DNA of 7,411 nucleotides. Source: an uncultured Kineosporia sp. GTDB lineage: Bacteria > Actinomycetota > Actinomycetes > Actinomycetales > Kineosporiaceae. The notes under the pieces were generated by a model. The model was not told the origin of the DNA. It saw only the letters and a program-made list of their open reading frames with translations, and did not search any database. The stretch is from positions 1 through 7,411 of the forward strand of contig CALMAR010000311.1 in NCBI GenBank assembly GCA_937859855.1, given 5' to 3'. A program made the translations under genes and the position numbers. This document shows, one piece after another, positions 1 through 5,485 of the stretch; within the stretch, counting starts at the first letter, position 1, and the number at the start of each line of letters is the position of its first letter.

Positions 1-344
1 GACAGAAACATCCGGGCCAGCTCTCGCTCCTGCCAGGCGCCGGCCAGATAGGCCCGGGCGCCAGCCGCCACCAGCCGCACCGGCGTCCGATCCCCCGCCG
101 CCCGCGCCCGCCGGACGGCAACCTCAGCCCGGGACTGCTGGCGCTTCTCGTATTCCTCGTACAGCGCCAGATACAGATCCGCCTTGCCGCCGAAGTGGTG
201 ATACATGCTGCCGACGCTGGAGGACGCCCGGGCCACCACATCGGCCACATTGGCCTGAGCGAAACCCACTTCAGTGAAGATCTCATGGGCGGCGCGGAGC
301 AAGCCGGTCCTGGTGTCCTGTGCGCGTCGCTGCATCACCGGCAT
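1..344 (-). CDS. TetR/AcrR-family transcriptional regulator, N-terminal part
   Basis: This is the first 114 residues of a TetR-type DNA-binding repressor. The ligand-binding C-terminal half lies beyond the left edge; family members are usually about 190-210 residues. The HTH spans about residues 11-58: a first helix (LLRAAHEIFTEVGF), then a helix-turn-helix ending in the family hallmark VGSMYHHFGGKADLY at about 44-58. I chose the ATG at 344 because a GAGG lies 7 nt upstream on the minus strand and an in-frame TGA lies a few codons further up. An internal GTG (338) and ATG (335) lack a good ribosome binding site. It is divergent from the DUF3043 gene. The target is unknown; TetR proteins often control themselves or a neighbour, but the other flank is not visible. 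Family assignment is firm; the ligand cannot be inferred. Confidence 0.92.
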   Translation of the reverse strand, partial: MPVMQRRAQDTRTGLLRAAHEIFTEVGFAQANVADVVARASSSVGSMYHHFGGKADLYLALYEEYEKRQQSRAEVAVRRARAAGDRTPVRLVAAGARAYLAGAWQERELARMFL

Positions 345-478
345 GGCCGTGCCTCATCCCCGAAAGTGGTAGCTCACCGTCAATCATGTGAATACGGACA
401 GTGTGCCCACTCGGCCGGTCCCCCGTCTCGGTTTTGTCTATATGCGCGAGGCTGGCCCGCGCGCCGTAAGGTGAGCTT
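345..478. promoter_or_regulatory. Divergent intergenic region between tetR-type gene and DUF3043 gene
   Basis: These 134 bp must hold the promoters of both flanking genes. On plus, the T/A-rich TCTATAT at 437-443 is the best -10 candidate for the DUF3043 gene, with no convincing -35. On minus, a TTGACG hexamer (complement of 370-375 or thereabouts) could be a -35 for the regulator, but its -10 is weak. A short inverted repeat, AGTG-N4-CACT at 400-411, is the only symmetric element I see. It is too short to call an operator with confidence, although autoregulation by the TetR-type protein would place one here. Confidence 0.3.
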
Positions 479-1087
479 GTGTTCGGACGGGACAAGGCCC
501 AGAGCTCGCAGGCGACCACAACCGCGCCCGCTCCCGTGGTCAAGGCCGATGGCAAGGGCCGTGCCACCCTGAGCCGCCGCGAGGCCGAGTCGCGCAACCG
601 CAAGCCCCTGATCGGGGCGGCGGTGCCCAAAGGAGCCACTCGAGCCGAGCGCAAGGCGTTCCGGAAAGAACAGGCCGCCCGCAATCGGGAGCAGCGGCTC
701 AAGCAGCGCGAGGCACTCAACAACGGCGACCAGCGCTACCTGCCCACCCGGGACAAGGGTCCGGGGCGCAAGTTCGTCCGCGACTACGTGGATTCACATC
801 GGTACCTGGCCGAGTTCTTCTTGCCCGTCGCGCTGGTCTGCGTCGTCCTGGGCATGATCCGGGTTCCTCAGCTTCAGCTCCTGTCGCTGCTGACGCTGTA
901 CGGCCTGGTGGTGGTGATCTTCGTTCAGTCGATGATGCTGCGCCGCCGCATGGTCCGGATGGTCACCGACCAGTACGGCGCTGACCAGTCGAAGGGCGTC
1001 GGCGGCTACGCCATCATGCGATCGCTGCAGATGCGCCGGACCCGGATGCCTCGTCCGCAGGTGGTACGGGGCGAGACTCCCAAGTAG
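479..1087 (+). CDS. DUF3043 family membrane protein
   Basis: This 202-residue protein fits the Actinomycetota DUF3043 family, which is of unknown function. The N-terminus starts MFGR and continues as a polar, basic, probably disordered or coiled segment (about 25-80) rich in Arg, Lys, Glu and Ala. Next comes the conserved-looking block LPTRDKGPGRKFVRDYVDS (88-106). Two hydrophobic segments follow, at about 113-127 and 131-152, separated by a short Arg-Val-Pro turn, so the protein is probably a two-span hairpin with both ends cytoplasmic. The C-terminal tail is strongly basic. The GTG at 479 is preceded by AAGGTGAG at 468-475 as ribosome binding site, and family members typically begin with a similar FGR sequence. 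It ends 10 bp from the convergent small gene. I cannot give a biochemical role. Confidence 0.9.
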   Translation: MFGRDKAQSSQATTTAPAPVVKADGKGRATLSRREAESRNRKPLIGAAVPKGATRAERKAFRKEQAARNREQRLKQREALNNGDQRYLPTRDKGPGRKFVRDYVDSHRYLAEFFLPVALVCVVLGMIRVPQLQLLSLLTLYGLVVVIFVQSMMLRRRMVRMVTDQYGADQSKGVGGYAIMRSLQMRRTRMPRPQVVRGETPK

Positions 1088-1097
1088 GACGCCGCTG

Positions 1098-1310
1098 TTA
1101 CTCGACCGGCCGCAGGCTCATCGGCCCGTACACCTTGTGCCCGTCCTGCATCAGGCTCACCTGCTCAACTCCGAGATCGAGCAGGTCGTGCCAGTTTTCC
1201 CCCACCCAGGTCTCGGCATCGGCCTGGCTGGGGAAGCTGGCCCTGGGCAGGTCGGGGCCGGTCAGGGCGGTGCCGCCGGCGGCTTCAAAGGTCCACGTCC
1301 AGGTGTTCAC
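1098..1310 (-). CDS. Small conserved-type hypothetical protein, 70 residues
   Basis: This is a small acidic soluble protein with a GTG start at 1310 and a TAA stop. It begins with alternating aromatic and polar residues (TWTWTFEAAGG). A central stretch, FPSQADAETWVGENWHDLLDLG (about 26-47), reads like a helix carrying two Trp residues. It ends with GHKVYGPMSLRPVE. I recall similar small Trp-rich proteins with this PSQ.DAE.W and VYGPMSL pattern in other actinomycetes, with no assigned function. There are no cysteines, signal peptide or membrane span. The opposite-strand frames here lack any comparable pattern, so I take this strand as coding. There is no Shine-Dalgarno. A TACGGT hexamer 7 nt upstream of the GTG suggests a leaderless transcript. 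It is divergent from cobU, only 20 bp away. Confidence 0.77.
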   Translation of the reverse strand: MNTWTWTFEAAGGTALTGPDLPRASFPSQADAETWVGENWHDLLDLGVEQVSLMQDGHKVYGPMSLRPVE

Positions 1311-1315
1311 GCTGG

Positions 1316-1324
1316 CTACCGTAG
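1316..1324. promoter_or_regulatory. Symmetric -10 element, candidate bidirectional leaderless promoter
   Basis: CTACCGTAG is a perfect odd palindrome in the middle of the 20-bp gap between two divergent GTG starts. Read on plus it gives TACCGT (1317-1322), 8 nt before the cobU GTG at 1331. Read on minus it gives TACGGT (1323-1318), 7 nt before the small gene's GTG at 1310. TANNNT followed 6-8 nt later by the first base of the start codon is the usual architecture of actinobacterial leaderless mRNAs. Neither start has a Shine-Dalgarno. No -35 is evident. Promoter activity is inferred. Confidence 0.5.
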
Positions 1325-1330
1325 GCGCTC

Positions 1331-2437
1331 GTGAGGGTGGTCACGGAGTCGGCCGGACCGGCGGGCGGACTACCTGAGCTCAATTGCCCCTGCCCGGCTT
1401 GCCGAAGGATGCGCCGTCACCGGGTCGTTCGCGGGCCGGCCCGGGCGTGGATCGAGCCATCCGGCCAGGCCGGTTCCTGGCTGGAGATCACCAGCAGGCC
1501 GGTGATGCTGGGCGGCGTGCTCTGGGCACCGGACGTGAGCCAGCTCGATCTCGGTCAGCCAGAACCCGGATCGGTGAAGCTGGCTCTGCTCGGGCCAGGA
1601 CCAGACGGTGACCTGAACCGGGTGGCCGGGGCACTGGCCGCCGCCCGAGCGGCCGGGATCCTGGCTGACGACGCCGAGATGGCGCTGATCGGGGCCACCC
1701 ACGACAGTCCCGCACCGGAGCGACGCGCACTGCTGCTCCAGGCCTGGGGCATGACCGAGGCCGCTGAGGGACAGGAATGGCTGCTGCCGGCTGCGCCTGG
1801 ATCGGGCGGGCCAGCGGATCGGCGAGCGCGAATTCTGGTGCTGGGCGGGGCGGCGTCCGGTAAGTCCCAGCTGGCCGAGGATCTGCTCGCCGCTGAACCA
1901 GCCGTGACCTATCTGGCCACCGGGCGCCGGCCCGACGCAGAACAGGACGCCGACTGGGACGCCCGGGTGCGCCGCCATCAGCAACGCCGGGCTGGCCACT
2001 GGCGTACGGTCGAAACCTTGGAGCCCGTAAGTGTTCTGGCCGAAGACGACGAGCCGGTCGTGCTGGATTCACTGGGCAGCTGGCTGACCGGGGTGCTGGA
2101 TCGGTCCGGCGCCTGGAGCGACGCAGCGGGCTGGCAGCATCGGGTGGACGCCGAGATGGGCGCGATGGCGGCCGCCTGGCGGCACCGCAGCCAGACCGCC
2201 GTCGCGGTCACGGATGAAGTCGGCTGGAGTGTCGTGCCGGGCACGCCGTCCGGGCGGCTGTTCCGTGACCTGCTGGGCCAGCTCAATCAGCTCATCGCAG
2301 CCCAGAGTGACCAGGTCGTCGCGGTGGTGGCCGGTCTGCCCATCTCCTTGCCGCTTGCCTGCGACCACGGCCTGGATGGCTCCTATCCTCCCAGCCAGCC
2401 GAGGGTGCGGCAGGCCAGAGACGTGGACGGAGCATGA
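1331..2437 (+). CDS. cobU: Adenosylcobinamide kinase / adenosylcobinamide-phosphate guanylyltransferase with degenerate N-terminal MBL-like domain
   Basis: CobU phosphorylates adenosylcobinamide and transfers GMP to it, giving adenosylcobinamide-GDP for CobS. The enzyme domain covers residues 163-368. It has a P-loop GGAASGKS (172-179), then YLATGRR (194-200). RVRRHQQRRAGHW (212-224) contains His216 at the place of the guanylylated histidine. Further blocks are VVLDSLGSWLTGVL (243-256), TDEVGW (294-299), a FRDLLGQLNQ block (311-320) and VAGLPI. About 155 extra residues precede it. They open with GGLPELNCPCPACRR (12-26), matching the Gly-rich, Cys-rich start of MBL-fold domains that I recall fused to CobU in other actinomycetes. 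No HxHxDH metal motif is present, so that domain looks decayed. The GTG start at 1331 is probably leaderless; a GTG at 1337 is an alternative. The stop overlaps the cobT start by 4 nt. Confidence 0.93.
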   Translation: MRVVTESAGPAGGLPELNCPCPACRRMRRHRVVRGPARAWIEPSGQAGSWLEITSRPVMLGGVLWAPDVSQLDLGQPEPGSVKLALLGPGPDGDLNRVAGALAAARAAGILADDAEMALIGATHDSPAPERRALLLQAWGMTEAAEGQEWLLPAAPGSGGPADRRARILVLGGAASGKSQLAEDLLAAEPAVTYLATGRRPDAEQDADWDARVRRHQQRRAGHWRTVETLEPVSVLAEDDEPVVLDSLGSWLTGVLDRSGAWSDAAGWQHRVDAEMGAMAAAWRHRSQTAVAVTDEVGWSVVPGTPSGRLFRDLLGQLNQLIAAQSDQVVAVVAGLPISLPLACDHGLDGSYPPSQPRVRQARDVDGA

Positions 2438-3342
2438 TGTCCGGCGTGGACGCAGTGAGCCTGAACTCGATCGCCGCCGAGATCGTTCCGCCACTGGTCC
2501 CGGATCGGGTTCCTCCCGGGGACGAACCGGTTCGGCCGCCGGATCGGCTCGTCGAGCTGGCCCGATGGTGGACCCGGGTCAGCGCGAAAGTATCTGAGGG
2601 AGAAGACCATTTACCTGAAGTAGCCCCACCGGCCGGTCCAGTTCGGGTGGTCCGGTTATGGGACGGCGCGACCTGGGCGCAGCGCCCGGAGACGGTTGCT
2701 GAAGCTATCGCCTGGGGCCTCGATCACACGGATCCGGCCATTGACGGCGGAGCTGATCTGGTCGTGCTGAGCATCCCGGGTGCCGGATCCGTCGCGGCGG
2801 CCGCGCTGACCGGCGCCCTGCTTCAGCTGGATGCCGTGGAGGCGGCCGGGTGGCCGATGGATGTTGTCAGCGACCAGGACTGGATGCAGGACACCGCCGC
2901 CATCCGGGATGGCCTGCGCCGCATCCGTTCCCCGCGGGACGACGCGGGCGGCCAGAGCTGGTTCAGTGCGCTGCATCTTGGCAATTCTGATCCGGCCCAG
3001 CTGCTGCATCGGCTGGACGACACGGCGATGGCCGCCGGATTCACCGCCCTGGCGCGATGTGCGGCCAGGCGGACACCGATGATTCTGGAGGGACAGGAAG
3101 CGCTGGCCTGTGGCCTGCTCGGGCGGCGCTTCACGATGTCGTCGAGGGATTGGTGGCAGGCGGCTGACGGTCCGGTCCTGTCGCCGGTGGTGTCCGGGCG
3201 GCGAGGTGGCCTGCACGAACGCCTGCTGGAGGCACTTGATTGTGAGCCGCTGACCCGGCTCGGCCTGGCCGAGGCAGATGGGACCGCCGCGCGGATCGCG
3301 GTGAGTATTCTGCACGCGGCCATCGGCCGGGGGGCACAGTGA
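2434..3342 (+). CDS. cobT: Divergent, short CobT-like phosphoribosyltransferase (nicotinate-nucleotide--dimethylbenzimidazole type)
   Basis: CobT makes the alpha-ribotide of the lower-ligand base from nicotinate mononucleotide. Homology is visible as a pattern: PPDRLVELARWW (35-46), then a TVAEAIAWGLD helix (87-97) followed by GADLVVLSIPGAGSVAAAAL (106-125). LDDTAMAAGFTALARCAARR (194-213) and PMILEG (215-220) come next, then a C-terminal LTRLGLAEADGTAA (273-286). At 302 residues it is shorter than the usual 350 or so. The block carrying the AGDHGV-type motif and its surroundings appears deleted. SIPGAGSVA stands where GEMGIGNTT is expected. ADGTAA stands where GEGTGA supplies the catalytic Glu (Glu317 in Salmonella), leaving Asp282 as the nearest acid. 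Position between cobU and cobS supports the name. Activity or base specificity may be altered. ATG 2437 or GTG 2446 are alternative starts; the GGAG at 2429-2432 sits only 1 nt before ATG 2434 and 4 nt before 2437. Confidence 0.82.
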   Translation: MMSGVDAVSLNSIAAEIVPPLVPDRVPPGDEPVRPPDRLVELARWWTRVSAKVSEGEDHLPEVAPPAGPVRVVRLWDGATWAQRPETVAEAIAWGLDHTDPAIDGGADLVVLSIPGAGSVAAAALTGALLQLDAVEAAGWPMDVVSDQDWMQDTAAIRDGLRRIRSPRDDAGGQSWFSALHLGNSDPAQLLHRLDDTAMAAGFTALARCAARRTPMILEGQEALACGLLGRRFTMSSRDWWQAADGPVLSPVVSGRRGGLHERLLEALDCEPLTRLGLAEADGTAARIAVSILHAAIGRGAQ

Positions 3343-3349
3343 CCGGCCG

Positions 3350-4225
3350 GTGATACTCCGGTTGCGCTCGCCGCGCCCGGCGGAGGCCCAGCGCCGAGCG
3401 CCCGGCTCCGCTGAACCGGGTACGTTCCTGGACGGAATCCGCCTGTCAGTGGGAACTATGACCGCGTTGCCGGTTCCGGTGCCGAGATCCCTCCAGGCCC
3501 CGGCACCGGCGATCGCGATGCTCTTGGCGCCGATGACGGCGCTCATCCCGGGGGTGGTGGCCTGGCTCAGCGCCGCCCTGTGCGGGATCGCGGGGCTGAA
3601 CTCGCTGGTCGCCGCGGCGGTGGCCCTGGGCGCCCTGGCCCTGACCACTCGCGGGCTGCACCTGGACGGATTGGCTGACAGCGCAGATGGCTTCGCCGCC
3701 TCCTATCAGCGCGAGCAGGCCCTGCAGGTCATGCGCCGGGGCGACACCGGCCCAGCCGGCCTGGCCACCGTGACCATCGTGCTGCTGATCCAGGCTGCTG
3801 CGCTGGCTCAGGTCCTGGAGTTGGCGGGCTGGCGCCAGCACGGTCATTGGCTGGACCATCTGCACAGTGCCGCGCCCCTGCTGATCGCCGTGGCCGCCGC
3901 GCGGGTGGCGGTGCCGATGGCCTGTGTCCGGGGTGTCCCCGCTGCCCGGATCGATGGCCTGGGCGCGACGGTGGCTGGCTCGGCCGGCGTCGTAGCCGTC
4001 ATTGTCTGCGCCGTCACCACGGCCACGGCGGCGGCCTTCCTGGCTGGGTGGAGCAACCGGCCTTGGCGGTGCGGACCAGTCGCTGTCCTCGCAGTGATCA
4101 TTGCGGCCGTCATCGTGATCCGGCGATCAACAACGCGTTTCGGTGGCATCACTGGCGACGTGATCGGAGCGTGTGTCGAGATCGGCACGACGGCAGCGCT
4201 TCTCGCCCTGGCCGCGGCCGGCTGA
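3350..4225 (+). CDS. cobS: Adenosylcobinamide-GDP ribazoletransferase (cobalamin synthase)
   Basis: CobS is an integral membrane enzyme that joins adenosylcobinamide-GDP with the alpha-ribazole (phosphate) made through CobT, completing the nucleotide loop of cobalamin. The signature is intact: RGLHLDGLADSADGF (101-115) with the Asp-rich metal-binding motif, followed by VMRRGDTGPAGL (127-138). The C-terminal FGGITGDVIGACVE (264-277) is also typical. FLDGIRLSVGTMTALPV (26-42) matches the usual CobS N-terminus, so about 25 residues precede it that most members lack. Several hydrophobic segments (about 53-75, 80-99, 140-158, 174-190, 207-233, 242-257) fit a polytopic protein. The GTG at 3350 lies 7 bp after the cobT stop and has no close Shine-Dalgarno, so translation is probably coupled. 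A downstream start such as TTG 3362 is possible. Confidence 0.93.
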   Translation: MILRLRSPRPAEAQRRAPGSAEPGTFLDGIRLSVGTMTALPVPVPRSLQAPAPAIAMLLAPMTALIPGVVAWLSAALCGIAGLNSLVAAAVALGALALTTRGLHLDGLADSADGFAASYQREQALQVMRRGDTGPAGLATVTIVLLIQAAALAQVLELAGWRQHGHWLDHLHSAAPLLIAVAAARVAVPMACVRGVPAARIDGLGATVAGSAGVVAVIVCAVTTATAAAFLAGWSNRPWRCGPVAVLAVIIAAVIVIRRSTTRFGGITGDVIGACVEIGTTAALLALAAAG

Positions 4226-4226
4226 C

Positions 4227-4245
4227 CGAGACGGTTTACGTCTCG
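4227..4245. terminator. Inverted repeat at the cobS/gcvT convergent junction, possible bidirectional terminator
   Basis: CGAGACG (4227-4233) and CGTCTCG (4239-4245) form a perfect 7-bp stem with a GTTTA loop, starting 2 nt after the cobS stop. The gcvT stop codon, TAA on minus, lies in the loop. Neither side has a clean U-tract; plus has only GGGTTTCC a few bases on. It would therefore be a weak or Rho-assisted terminator, or simply an mRNA end-protecting hairpin shared by both genes. Confidence 0.5.
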
Positions 4246-5342
4246 CGGGTTTCCACCGGCAGGAATGGAGGTCGCTGGACCTGGCAGGGCAGCTCGCGTC
4301 CCCGGACGGAGATGGTCACTTCGTCGCCTGCTACCACCGAGGGATCCAGCAGAGCCAGCGCAATCCCCTTCCGCAGACTCGGCGAGAACGTCCCTGAGGT
4401 GGTGACTCCCAGATCGCGCCCCTCGGCACTGCGCACCGGCATACCCTCGCGCGGCACGCCCCGGCCCAGCGCCGACAGGCCCCAGGCGATTCGCCGCGGA
4501 CCGGCGGCCTTCTCGCCCAGCAAGGCCTCCCGTCCCCAGAAAGCGGGCTTCTTCCAGCCGACGGCCCAGCCCAGCCGGGCCTGCACCGGCGTGATCTGTG
4601 GCGACAGCTCATGACCGTGCAGCGCATAGCCCATCTCGGTGCGCAGAGTGTCCCGGGCACCCAGTCCGGCCGGCCCCCCGCCCCAGGTGGAGGCCGATTC
4701 CAGCAGGCGATCCCATAACGAGGGGGTGGTGTCCCAGGCCGGCAGCAGTTCGTAACCGCGCTCGCCGGTGTAGCCGGTGCGGCACACGATCACCGGCAAC
4801 CCGTCCCAGGTCACGTCGGCGAAACTCATGTACTCGTGCCCGGCGGGGAGGCCGAGGGCCTGCAGCGTCTCGTCGGATCGGGTGCCTTGGACCGCGATCA
4901 CACCGTACGACTCGTGCCGGTTCTGCACCCGCACGCCGGATGGGGCGGCGTCGGCCAGCAACTGTGTGACCCGCTCACAGTTGGCCGCGTTGGGGATCAG
5001 CAGGACGTCGTCCGGGGCCCGCAGATAGGCGATCAGGTCGTCAGTGACCCCTCCGGTGCCCGGATCACAGCACATCGTGTACTGCGCCCGGCCCGCAGTG
5101 ATCCGGTTCAGGTCGTTGGTCAGGCATGAATTGAGGAATTCGGCTGAACCTGGGCCGGTGACAGTGATTTTCCCAAGATGACTGACGTCGAAGACGCCGA
5201 CGCCGTCCCGTACGGCCTGGTGTTCGGCGAGTACGCCGGTGCTGGCGTACTCGATCGGCATGTCCCAGCCGCCGAAATCCGCCAGCTTGGCGCCGAGCTC
5301 GACGTGGCGTTCGTACAGCGGCGTCCGCTTCTGCTCTGTCAC
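4236..5342 (-). CDS. gcvT: Aminomethyltransferase, glycine cleavage system T-protein
   Basis: GcvT takes the aminomethyl group from lipoylated H-protein and, with tetrahydrofolate, releases ammonia and 5,10-methylene-THF in the cytosol. The 368-residue length is normal. Hallmarks in order are [20 protein letters not shown] (7-26), [13 protein letters not shown] (51-63) and QYTMCCD...GGVTDDL (87-103) with the conserved folate-site Asp. They continue with [11 protein letters not shown] (188-198), [17 protein letters not shown] (227-243) and [11 protein letters not shown] (251-261), then a C-terminal barrel domain with TSGTFSPSL. The GTG at 5342 is well supported by GGAGG 6 nt upstream on minus. 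No gcvP or gcvH is in the window, so the T-protein gene is separate from its partners here. I see no glycine riboswitch in the 143 bp upstream. Confidence 0.97.
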   Translation of the reverse strand: MTEQKRTPLYERHVELGAKLADFGGWDMPIEYASTGVLAEHQAVRDGVGVFDVSHLGKITVTGPGSAEFLNSCLTNDLNRITAGRAQYTMCCDPGTGGVTDDLIAYLRAPDDVLLIPNAANCERVTQLLADAAPSGVRVQNRHESYGVIAVQGTRSDETLQALGLPAGHEYMSFADVTWDGLPVIVCRTGYTGERGYELLPAWDTTPSLWDRLLESASTWGGGPAGLGARDTLRTEMGYALHGHELSPQITPVQARLGWAVGWKKPAFWGREALLGEKAAGPRRIAWGLSALGRGVPREGMPVRSAEGRDLGVTTSGTFSPSLRKGIALALLDPSVVAGDEVTISVRGRELPCQVQRPPFLPVETRET

Positions 5343-5473
5343 TCACAACCTCCGGTCGAAGCCTCGACGGTTCACGGGCGTGTCGGCCACCAGTGTCGCG
5401 GTTTTCGGAGTCCGCTGACGGTGGCCGCGGCCCCGCCGGGCCGGAGCAGCGCGGAGGCCGGGCGGACGGGGCC

Positions 5474-5479
5474 TAGCAT
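5474..5479 (+). promoter_or_regulatory. -10 hexamer of a probable leaderless pepA promoter
   Basis: TAGCAT fits TANNNT. Its last T is 6 nt before the G of the pepA GTG (5486), which would put the transcription start at the start codon. The only purine-rich element, GGCAG, is too close to the GTG to act as a ribosome binding site. No clear -35. The rest of the 143-bp gcvT-pepA divergent gap (5343-5485) is GC-rich, with no other element I can name apart from the gcvT Shine-Dalgarno. Confidence 0.5.
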
Positions 5480-5485
5480 CGGCAG

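Noticed and set aside
400..411. TetR operator AGTG-N4-CACT
   Set aside because: A 4-bp arm is likely by chance in 134 bp, and TetR operators usually have longer arms, so I list it only within the intergenic entry.
1311..1330. Cobalamin riboswitch upstream of cobU
   Set aside because: The gap is 20 bp, far too short, and no B12-box-like sequence is seen in it.
1135..1377. Plus-strand frames opposite the small 70-residue gene
   Set aside because: Their products are low-complexity and lack any domain pattern, whereas the minus frame has regular protein character and a coherent start.
2656..3648. Long minus-strand frame across cobT and cobS
   Set aside because: It is an Arg/Pro/Gln-rich shadow typical of high-GC coding DNA, crossing two recognisable plus-strand genes.
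5343..5485. Glycine riboswitch upstream of gcvT
   Set aside because: I looked on the minus strand for the conserved glycine aptamer cores and found none; the leader is GC-rich with only a Shine-Dalgarno near the start.
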